DNA from: Candidatus Villigracilis affinis
GTDB taxonomy: Bacteria; Chloroflexota; Anaerolineae; Anaerolineales; Villigracilaceae
Assembly (NCBI GenBank): GCA_016718275.1
Contig: JADKEA010000008.1
Coordinates: 62,001 to 126,000 of the forward strand
Direction: 5' to 3'
Length of the DNA: 64,000 nucleotides
Shown here: piece after piece, positions 34,053 to 43,724 of the stretch
Numbering within the stretch: the first letter of the stretch is position 1
Layout: every line of letters begins with the position of its first letter
Made by a program: the position numbers and the translations under genes
The notes under the pieces: model-generated
The model's input: the letters and a program-made list of their open reading frames with translations, nothing else
Databases searched by the model: none
Told to the model about the DNA's origin: nothing

Positions 34053-35705
34053 TTCCGCGTAATTGATTGCGCGTTTTCCTGTGGTGAACCAATAATAATC
34101 TTTGAATCCAGAAATTTGCCCGATGAGTTTTTTACTATCTTCAAAATCAGGGCGGACGTAAAAGTAATTCGTGTCGTACGGGCTGTCACCGAAGACGGCG
34201 GCGAGGACATATTCATTTTCCTCGGCATAGGTCTTGAGCATAATTGTCATACTGAACCAACGCTGGGAAAGGTTAACGTCGGTCAACCTCGGCGGCACGA
34301 GCGGCGAATAATAATCATGGAACATGATGATATGCGGCTTGTACTTGTCCAGATATTCGGCTGTGATCTCGCCGTTGTGTGCGATGAACTGGTCGTTCAA
34401 GCCCCAGGTATCAATCGCGGTCCAGCCCGAGTAATATGGAATCAAGCCCGCCTCGGTAGTGGCGATCACATAGCCCTTACCGCGATATTCCGCCAGCAAC
34501 TTGCCCATCTCATAACGCCCATCGCGTTCATACGGCCTGTCACAAGTTTGCTGGAAATAGGTGAGAAAACAGTTTTGATAAGACGAATAATAGACAAGAC
34601 TCGCAAACAGCGCGACTCCCGCGACGAAGTACGCGCCTCTTTCTCTACCCGACAACTGATTCAGCCACGATTGGTCTCGATACGGGTCGAGAAAATCACT
34701 CGACCCTACTCGACCAACCGAACTCAAAAATGGTGTCCACGACATGAGTACGAGCGGAACAAGCGTATATTGAAAGCGCGCACCGAAATTCATTTCATCG
34801 GAGATCAAAATGAAAGCGGACGCGAATCCAAGGAGCGGAATGAGATAGGCAATCGTCCGCGTTGATGTTTCGCGGGAACGAAATCCAAGGATAAACACGA
34901 ACACGAACGGCAAACACATCCGCAGCGCGTTTGACAGGGAATTGTAGAACGAGTCCCAGTGCAGGCCGCTATCGCCTTTTTTGTAAAACGGGTTGGGCAA
35001 CGGATAGCCAAAATAATTCCAACGCCATAAAAAGTACGCGCCGCCCAATAAAAGAAAAGTGACGCCAAATGTGATAATGATCGAAATTGAATTCTTCCAG
35101 CCGCGCATGACAATGACAGCAAGCAGCATCAACGAAGCAAGGATGACACCCTCGGGGCGAATCAGCCCAGTGACAAGTCCGCTCAGGGCGAAGGCGAGAG
35201 TCAAGCCGAAGGGTGGATTCTCTTTTTGAATCAGGAGCAGGCCCAAGGTCCAGGTGGAAGCGGCGGCGAGGGCAAAGAAAGGCGTCCCGAAGTAAGCGGC
35301 CACATAGGAGAGTCCAGTTCCAACGGCGAGGTAAAGTCCGCTTAATAATGAAAAGGGAATGTTCGCATGGTTGACACGGCGATTTGTCCAGTAAACGATG
35401 AGGACGGTAAGCAAATGTGAGACAAAGCCAATGCCCCGTACAGATTGCCCGACGGTAAAGCCAAGTTTGATCAGCGCGGCGGAGGCGGCCATGAAGAGAA
35501 AATCGGTCGCGCCATCCACGGGAGGCTCGCCAATGTTCCAGACAATGCCGTGACCCTCCGCAAGATGCTGGGCGTAGCGCATGAGCATGGCCGCATCTTC
35601 AAACGGCGGAATGGAAAAATCCACGTAGCGCGCAGCGTAGAACAACGTGAAGGCGATGAGGAAGACGGTAACAAAGAGATCGAGGGGGAGTTTTTTGGAA
35701 GGCAT
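34035..35705 (-). CDS. GT-C family membrane glycosyltransferase, paralogue
   Basis: 556 residues from ATG 35705. About 11 transmembrane helices. The first extracytoplasmic loop reads EDAAMLMRYAQHLAEGHGIV, then WNIGEPPVDGATD, closely matching the enzyme at 2636-4156 (DDAMISMRYARNLAQGHGLV). Here the first Asp is replaced by Glu. The C-terminal domain (IPYYSGWTAIDTWGLNDQFI) also aligns with that of the paralogue (IPYYSQRTTIDLLGLNDPVV). A polyprenyl-phosphate-sugar dependent transferase of the envelope is expected; acceptor unknown. Confidence 0.75.
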   Translation of the reverse strand: MPSKKLPLDLFVTVFLIAFTLFYAARYVDFSIPPFEDAAMLMRYAQHLAEGHGIVWNIGEPPVDGATDFLFMAASAALIKLGFTVGQSVRGIGFVSHLLTVLIVYWTNRRVNHANIPFSLLSGLYLAVGTGLSYVAAYFGTPFFALAAASTWTLGLLLIQKENPPFGLTLAFALSGLVTGLIRPEGVILASLMLLAVIVMRGWKNSISIIITFGVTFLLLGGAYFLWRWNYFGYPLPNPFYKKGDSGLHWDSFYNSLSNALRMCLPFVFVFILGFRSRETSTRTIAYLIPLLGFASAFILISDEMNFGARFQYTLVPLVLMSWTPFLSSVGRVGSSDFLDPYRDQSWLNQLSGRERGAYFVAGVALFASLVYYSSYQNCFLTYFQQTCDRPYERDGRYEMGKLLAEYRGKGYVIATTEAGLIPYYSGWTAIDTWGLNDQFIAHNGEITAEYLDKYKPHIIMFHDYYSPLVPPRLTDVNLSQRWFSMTIMLKTYAEENEYVLAAVFGDSPYDTNYFYVRPDFEDSKKLIGQISGFKDYYWFTTGKRAINYAEYDRRP

Positions 35706-35712
35706 TGGCAAT

Positions 35713-35747
35713 CAGTGAATAGTTATCAGTGAGCAGTTATCAGTTTT
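35713..35747. repeat. Heptanucleotide array
   Basis: Five 7-bp units: CAGTGAA, TAGTTAT, CAGTGAG, CAGTTAT, CAGTTTT, in the gap between the SDR stop and the GT-C start. Confidence 0.6.
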
Positions 35748-35771
35748 TTATAATTGTTTACCATTTATGCA

Positions 35772-36485
35772 CTACAGTAACGAATACCCGCCATCCACAA
35801 CAATGGTTTGACCTGTAATGTATTCATTTTTGATGAGGAATTCAAGTGCGGAGGTCACTTCGTCGAGGGTGGCGGCGCGTTTGAGCGGGAGTTTTTGTAC
35901 GAGGGTGTTCCATTGCTCCTCGGTGACCACATCCGATGGCAGGACAAGGCCAGGCGCAATGGCATTGACTCGAATCGTCGGCGCGAGGGCGCGGGCGAGC
36001 AACTTTGTAAGCGACTCAAGCCCAGCCTTGCTGACGGTGTACGACGGATAGCGGCTCCATGCTTTTTGTGCACCGATGTCTGTGATATTGACGATAAGCC
36101 CGCCCTCAGTCATCCGTTTTGCAGCTTCCTGCGCGAGCAGAAACGGCGCGCGCAGGTTGAGGTCAAGTGCGGCATCCCAATCGTGGATTTCGAGTTCCTG
36201 CGGCTTCCCAACGGGCATGACCGCCGCCGAATTGACCAGCACTTTCAGCGGGGTTTTGAATTCATCCACCAGCGAAAACAGAAAATCGACCTTTTCAGGC
36301 AATGTCAGGTCTGCGCGAATCGGGAGACAATCCACCCCCAATGCGCGAATCTCTTTCACGGCATGATCGGCTTCATTTGCCGAGGCACGATAATGCAAGG
36401 CGATGGAATATCCCATGCGCGCAAGGGATAAAGCAAAAGCTTTGCCGAGTCTGTGTGCGCCACCAGTAACCAGTGCGAGAGGCAT
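35772..36485 (-). CDS. SDR oxidoreductase, pteridine-reductase (FolM/PTR1) type
   Basis: 237 residues. The cofactor motif is TGGAHRLG (7-14), the TGxxxRxG form of pteridine reductases, and Arg12 favours NADPH. Catalytic residues are Asp136, Tyr149 and Lys153; the Asp replaces the usual Ser, and the D-13-Y-4-K spacing matches what is known for PTR1 (Asp181, Tyr194, Lys198). It probably reduces dihydropterins or dihydrofolate. It is a single gene upstream of the GT-C enzyme. A general SDR role remains possible. Confidence 0.8.
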   Translation of the reverse strand: MPLALVTGGAHRLGKAFALSLARMGYSIALHYRASANEADHAVKEIRALGVDCLPIRADLTLPEKVDFLFSLVDEFKTPLKVLVNSAAVMPVGKPQELEIHDWDAALDLNLRAPFLLAQEAAKRMTEGGLIVNITDIGAQKAWSRYPSYTVSKAGLESLTKLLARALAPTIRVNAIAPGLVLPSDVVTEEQWNTLVQKLPLKRAATLDEVTSALEFLIKNEYITGQTIVVDGGYSLL

Positions 36486-36601
36486 ACGGGGATTGTAAAC
36501 GAAAAACGCAGAGCAGGTAAAATGTTATGATTGCAATCAGGCATAAACGGACAATCCACGCCAGATCAATCGGCAGGACGGGCAAGTGAAAAGGAACCAA
36601 C

Positions 36602-37513
36602 ATGGAGAAGACAACGTCATCTTTACATGAAAAGCCACCCCGCTGGAACTGGATGAACAATCCCATCATCGCCAAGGAACTAAAAGGCCGAATGCGCGGC
36701 AGGCAGGGATTCATCATATTGACCGCCTACCTCGGATTGCTCAGCCTTGTCATTTACGGCGTCTACACTTACACGATACAGAATACGTATTACAGAGACC
36801 CTGGTCTATTGCAGCAGGCGGGCAAACAGGTCTTTCTGATCGTTGTCCTTTTAGAAATCATCCTGACTGGCTTCATCGGCCCGGCACTCACGGCAGGCGC
36901 AATTTCATCCGAGCGCGAACGGCAGACTTTCGATCAATTGCGCATTTCACTACTCAGTGCAAAAGACATTGTGATCGGCAAATTGGGCGCATCCGTGATG
37001 TATCTGCTTTTGTTGATCGTCGCCGCGATTCCCCTGCAAAGCCTCGCTTTCTTTTTAGGCGGCGTGGGCATGGCAGAAGTGTTGATCTCCATTTGGATCC
37101 TGACCCTTTCTGCGGTCAATTTCTGCACACTAGGTTTGTATTTTTCAAGCATCAACAAACGCACGTCGATCGCAACCACGTTATCCTATTCCACGCTGGT
37201 TATTTCGGTTCTCATCCTCGGCGCGATCGCTTATATCGTGGCAGAGAATTCCTATCTTATGTCGAGCAGCAGCACAGAGATCCAAAGTTGGACACTGAAT
37301 TTTTTGTGGACGATTTTCTCCACCAATCCATTCTCAGCGGCGGTCATCAGTGAGTTTATGCTGGTCGAAGAACAAAGCCTTTTTCTGATCCACGCGCCCG
37401 ATCTTCCGCTCTCCCTGCTCTCGCCGTGGATTCTGTACTCAATGTTCTCTGTAACAATGACCTTTTTAATGATAAGGTTAATCGTCTTTTACCTGAATCG
37501 TCACGAGCCTTAA
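36602..37513 (+). CDS. ABC-2 type permease of the second MoxR module
   Basis: 303 residues with six transmembrane segments and the conserved cytoplasmic loop SSERERQTFDQLRISLLSAK, typical of ABC-2 permeases. No ATPase gene is found within the visible neighbourhood, although one is generally encoded beside such a permease. It is the first gene of the second MoxR module and is followed after 13 bases by the coiled-coil protein. Confidence 0.8.
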   Translation: MEKTTSSLHEKPPRWNWMNNPIIAKELKGRMRGRQGFIILTAYLGLLSLVIYGVYTYTIQNTYYRDPGLLQQAGKQVFLIVVLLEIILTGFIGPALTAGAISSERERQTFDQLRISLLSAKDIVIGKLGASVMYLLLLIVAAIPLQSLAFFLGGVGMAEVLISIWILTLSAVNFCTLGLYFSSINKRTSIATTLSYSTLVISVLILGAIAYIVAENSYLMSSSSTEIQSWTLNFLWTIFSTNPFSAAVISEFMLVEEQSLFLIHAPDLPLSLLSPWILYSMFSVTMTFLMIRLIVFYLNRHEP

Positions 37514-37526
37514 CGGAGCAAATATC

Positions 37527-39107
37527 ATGAGCACGATAAACAACCTCAACCACACCCTGCAGACCTGGATTCGCTGGCTGCGCGTCCAACGCGCGCTGAC
37601 GTGGTATCTGCGCGGATTGGCCGCAGCACTGGGGCTTTCTCTGCTCTTTGGCGGCGTCGGGTTGTTTCAGGCAAAACTTTTGAAGCAGGAATTCCTCGCA
37701 TTGGTGGTCGCCTCGGTCACTTTATTGCCGATCCTCTCGGCGATCATCGCATTTTTCTGGAATGTGAACCCAGCCCAAGCCGCACGCCATTTCGACCGCG
37801 CTTTTCATCTCGAAGAACGCATCAGCACGGCGCTGGAATTAAGCACAGCGGACCACGCGAACGAGATGGTTCAAAAGCAATTGGATGACGCAGTCTCCGC
37901 CGCGCGCACGGTCAAACCCCGCCGAGACCTGCCTCTGCGACTAAAAAGATTCGACTCAGCCCTGACATTGATCTTTACATTGCTGATCGCCGCATTGTGG
38001 TTTCGCGGTGAGGCGCTGTTCGCCGCCGCAAGCCGTCAACGCGCTGTAGAGCAGGCCATCGCCGCGCAACAGGAACAAATCGAAGAGATCATCAAAGAGA
38101 TCAACGAAAACGATGCGCTGACCGCCGAACAAAAACAGGAACTCACCGAACCGCTCAACGAAGCCCTGCAGGCTCTGGATCAAAATCCATCGCTTGAAGG
38201 CGCGGTTTCGGTTTTAACAAATACAGGCGAAAAATTGCAAGCCTTGGATAGTGAGCAGGCAGGTCAAACCGCTCAGGCATTGAAGGAAGCAGGCAGTTCC
38301 CTTCAATCACAGGAAGGGACTCCGCTCGAATCTGTCGGGCAGAATTTAGCCAACGGCGATTTCACTCAAGCCGCAAATGAACTCAACAACATGGACTTGA
38401 GCCAGATGAGTCCTGAAGAATTGCAAAAACTCGCCGAGCAATTACAGGCAACGGCTGAGTCACTTTCATCCACCAACCCGCAACTGGCGCAGGCTTTGCA
38501 ACAAGCCGCAGAAGCGATCCGCAACGGGGATTTGGCGGCGGCGCAACAAGCCCTGGCAAATGCGTCGCAGCAAATGGCGAATGCAGGTCAGCAAGTGACA
38601 GCGGCACAGACTGCGAGTCAGGCGGCGAGTCAAATGCAGACGGGCGCAGGTCAACTGCTGGCGGCGGGCGGCGGAAACCAGTCAACGCAGGCAAATGGTC
38701 AGGGGCAACAGGGAGATGGTTCGGGTGGACAAAATGGCGGGGCGGCAGGATCAGGCGCGGGGTCGGGCGATTCGCCAGATTCCCCCCAGCAAGGGGATGA
38801 AGCGGGCAGTTCCCCCATCGAGCAGAATAACGGCGCGGGCGATGGCGGCGAATCCGCTTATGAGCAAATTTATGCGCCGTCATTATTTGGCGGCGAAAAC
38901 GGCGATAATCTTGGGCTGCCCTCTTCTGGAACCGATGGCGATGTGGTCGGCACCAGCCCAACGACCGCGACGGATGGTCAGAGTCTCGTGCCATACACGA
39001 ACGTGTTTGCACAATATCAGCAGTTCTATTATCAAGCCATCGAAAACGGACAGGTGCCGATTCAATTCTACGACCTGATCCGAAATTATTTTATCTCTCT
39101 GAAATAA
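37527..39107 (+). CDS. Membrane-anchored Gln/Gly-rich coiled-coil protein
   Basis: 526 residues. Two N-terminal transmembrane helices (about 26-48, 53-75) and a third near 150-165 precede a long coiled coil (about 170-360, rich in Gln, Ala and Glu). A low-complexity Gly/Ser/Gln stretch (about 385-440) and a conserved C-terminal motif (FAQYQQFYYQAIENGQVPIQ, then FYDLIRNYFISL) follow. Similar proteins accompany MoxR/DUF58/VWA operons in Chloroflexi, but the function is unknown. It probably spans from membrane to envelope as a scaffold. Confidence 0.75.
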   Translation: MSTINNLNHTLQTWIRWLRVQRALTWYLRGLAAALGLSLLFGGVGLFQAKLLKQEFLALVVASVTLLPILSAIIAFFWNVNPAQAARHFDRAFHLEERISTALELSTADHANEMVQKQLDDAVSAARTVKPRRDLPLRLKRFDSALTLIFTLLIAALWFRGEALFAAASRQRAVEQAIAAQQEQIEEIIKEINENDALTAEQKQELTEPLNEALQALDQNPSLEGAVSVLTNTGEKLQALDSEQAGQTAQALKEAGSSLQSQEGTPLESVGQNLANGDFTQAANELNNMDLSQMSPEELQKLAEQLQATAESLSSTNPQLAQALQQAAEAIRNGDLAAAQQALANASQQMANAGQQVTAAQTASQAASQMQTGAGQLLAAGGGNQSTQANGQGQQGDGSGGQNGGAAGSGAGSGDSPDSPQQGDEAGSSPIEQNNGAGDGGESAYEQIYAPSLFGGENGDNLGLPSSGTDGDVVGTSPTTATDGQSLVPYTNVFAQYQQFYYQAIENGQVPIQFYDLIRNYFISLK

Positions 39108-39117
39108 CGGAGCAGCC

Positions 39118-40098
39118 ATGAGTGATTTTTCTGTTGATACATTCCGCGAATATGCAAATCGAATCGAAACCGAAGTGGGGCGCGTGATCGTCGGTCAGGG
39201 CGAGGTGGTGCGGCATGTACTGGTGAGCATCCTCGCGGGCGGACATGTTTTGCTTGAAGGCGTACCTGGCTTGGGCAAGACGATGTTGATCCGCACCTTG
39301 GGGCAGGCATTGGATTTGAAATTCTCGCGCATCCAATTCACGCCAGACCTGATGCCCGCTGACATTCTCGGAACGGAAATCCTCAGCGACGATAACGGCA
39401 GGCGCGAATTTCGCTTCCGCGAGGGACCGTTATTTTCAAATTTGGTTCTCGCAGATGAAATCAACCGCGCCACACCGAAGACACAATCTGCTTTGCTCGA
39501 AGCGATGCAGGAAGCCTCGGTGACGGTGGCGCAAAAGACGTACAAACTCGAAGAACCGTTCTTCGTGATGGCCACGCAAAATCCGCTCGAAATGGAAGGG
39601 ACCTATCCCCTGCCCGAAGCGCAGTTGGATCGTTTCTTTTTCAAAGTGAATGTGGATTTACCCAACGTGAGCGAGATGGTCGAAATTTTAGATCGCACCA
39701 CAGGCAAGGAATCGCCATCTGCAAATAAAGCCGTCACTGGCGCGGATATTATCCAAATGCGCGTACTCGCGCGGACAACACCCATCGCGTCACATGTCAA
39801 AGAATATATCGCGAGACTCATGCTCGCTACACACCCCGAAGATGAAAACGCTTCGCCGCTCGTAAAAAAATACGTCCGCTATGGGGTCTCTCCGCGTGGC
39901 GGGCAGGCGCTAGTATTGGGAGCGAAAGTCACCGCATTACTTGCGGGAAGATACAACGTGGCGTTTGAAGATGTCCATGCGGTGGCGAAGGCGGCGCTTC
40001 GTCATCGTCTGCTGTTGAATTTTGATGGGATGGCGGAAGGGATTAAGGCAGATGATGTGATCAACGAATTAGTTGGAATGTTGCAATTACAAGGATGA
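39118..40098 (+). CDS. MoxR-family AAA+ ATPase (module 2)
   Basis: 326 residues, starting 10 bases after the previous stop. Walker A VPGLGKT (48-54), Walker B VLADEINRA, ATQNPLEMEG, and the lid signature SPRGGQALVLGAK. It is the AAA+ partner of the DUF58 and VWA proteins downstream. Its stop codon lies inside a heptanucleotide array. It is clearly homologous to the MoxR at 19640 but not a recent duplicate. Confidence 0.93.
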   Translation: MSDFSVDTFREYANRIETEVGRVIVGQGEVVRHVLVSILAGGHVLLEGVPGLGKTMLIRTLGQALDLKFSRIQFTPDLMPADILGTEILSDDNGRREFRFREGPLFSNLVLADEINRATPKTQSALLEAMQEASVTVAQKTYKLEEPFFVMATQNPLEMEGTYPLPEAQLDRFFFKVNVDLPNVSEMVEILDRTTGKESPSANKAVTGADIIQMRVLARTTPIASHVKEYIARLMLATHPEDENASPLVKKYVRYGVSPRGGQALVLGAKVTALLAGRYNVAFEDVHAVAKAALRHRLLLNFDGMAEGIKADDVINELVGMLQLQG

Positions 40099-40120
40099 AT
40101 GATGAAGGATGAAAGATGAA
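40093..40120. repeat. Heptanucleotide array at the moxR stop
   Basis: Four units: GGATGAA, TGATGAA, GGATGAA, AGATGAA. This is the reverse complement of the TTCATCC type found at 40439, 41373 and 43691, so the sequence between 40093 and 40466 is flanked by inverted arrays. Confidence 0.65.
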
Positions 40121-40140
40121 TAAGGCCAAAGACAAAAAGA

Positions 40141-40315
<175 letters not shown>

Positions 40316-40438
40316 GCGCCAGTCCCATATTGTCAACAAATTGGTCGGATGGACGACATATTGGCTCGACCTATTGGTAAGGGTTCCCAAGCCTATCAAA
40401 TAATAAAAATGGGCAAAATCTAGCTTTTTTCATCCTTT

Positions 40439-40466
40439 TTCATCCTTCATCCTTCATAATTCATCC
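40439..40466. repeat. Heptanucleotide array before the DUF58 start
   Basis: Four units: TTCATCC twice, TTCATAA, TTCATCC. The ATG of the DUF58 gene follows 3 bases later at 40469, leaving no room for a Shine-Dalgarno sequence. Confidence 0.65.
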
Positions 40467-40468
40467 TT

Positions 40469-41350
40469 ATGCTCTTTGACGAATCCACTCTCCGCAAGCT
40501 AAACCAACTCACCCTCGTTGCCTCACGCGTGCGCTCGGGCGCGATCAAGGGCGAGCGGCGTTCTTCGCGCCGTGGCAGCAGCGTGGAATTCGCGGACTAT
40601 CGCAACTACACCGCTGGCGATGATTTGCGCCGTTTGGATTGGAACATCTACGCGCGTTTGGAAAAGCCTTTCATCAAATTACTGGAAGAGGAGGAAGACC
40701 TCGCCGTTTATGTGTTAATTGACGGCTCACGCTCCATGGATTGGGGCGAGCAAGATGAAAACAAATTCAAGTACGCCTTGCGCCTCGCCGCAGGGATTGG
40801 CGCGATCGCGCTGAGTTCAGGCGATTTGCTCTCGGTCGGCTTTTTACAAGGCGGGCGCGTTGCCAGCGAATTCGGTCCCTCACGCGGACAATATGCCCTG
40901 CCACGAATGTTCAAATTTCTAGAAGCGCTCAAAGCAGGCGAAACAACGAACCTCAACACCTCCCTGCGCGATTATTCCATTCGACCGCGCCGCGCAGGCT
41001 TGGTGATTCTGATCTCCGATCTGCTCACCGCCGATGGATACGAATCAGGTCTGCGTCAACTGCTCGGGCGCGGACATGAAGCGGCGATGATCCACGTTCT
41101 CGCACCCGATGAAATCGATCCGCCGCTCGCGGGCGATTTGCAGCTTGTGGATATCGAAACCAATTTCGAGCAGGATGTTTCCATAGACGGCGGCCTGCGA
41201 AATCTTTATCGCGCCCGTGTGCAGGCATGGAGACAATCCATTCAAACCGATTGCCGCAAACACAACATCCGCTATCTTGATCTGGTCACGAGCCTTTCGT
41301 GGGATCAAGCGTTGTTGCTGGAAATGCGGCGATCAGGAATAGCGAAGTAA
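40469..41350 (+). CDS. DUF58 domain protein, second MoxR module
   Basis: 293 residues, cytoplasmic, without membrane helices. The DUF58 core FADYRNYTAGDDLRRLDWN is at about 45-63. A VWA-like fold has a MIDAS-type DGSRSM (about 88-93). It is a shorter form than the membrane-bound paralogue at 18358. It acts with the MoxR encoded upstream. No ribosome site precedes the ATG; the heptanucleotide array ends there. Confidence 0.88.
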   Translation: MLFDESTLRKLNQLTLVASRVRSGAIKGERRSSRRGSSVEFADYRNYTAGDDLRRLDWNIYARLEKPFIKLLEEEEDLAVYVLIDGSRSMDWGEQDENKFKYALRLAAGIGAIALSSGDLLSVGFLQGGRVASEFGPSRGQYALPRMFKFLEALKAGETTNLNTSLRDYSIRPRRAGLVILISDLLTADGYESGLRQLLGRGHEAAMIHVLAPDEIDPPLAGDLQLVDIETNFEQDVSIDGGLRNLYRARVQAWRQSIQTDCRKHNIRYLDLVTSLSWDQALLLEMRRSGIAK

Positions 41351-41372
41351 ACAAGTAGACAAGCAGACAAGT

Positions 41373-41400
41373 TTCATCCTTCATAATTCATCCTTCATCC
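41373..41400. repeat. Heptanucleotide array before the BatA-like gene
   Basis: TTCATCC, TTCATAA, TTCATCC, TTCATCC; identical over 28 bp to the array at 43691-43718. It is preceded by 8-bp units (ACAAGTAG, ACAAGCAG). Confidence 0.65.
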
Positions 41401-41407
41401 TTTCCCC

Positions 41408-43648
<2,241 letters not shown>

Positions 43649-43690
43649 TGACTAAAATCAAGAAAAGAATGGGAAAGATTTAGCACTTTT

Positions 43691-43718
43691 TTCATCCTTC
43701 ATAATTCATCCTTCATCC
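43691..43718. repeat. Heptanucleotide array before the double-VWA gene
   Basis: TTCATCC, TTCATAA, TTCATCC, TTCATCC, then TTTCCA and the ATG at 43725. No Shine-Dalgarno sequence is present. Confidence 0.65.
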
Positions 43719-43724
43719 TTTCCA

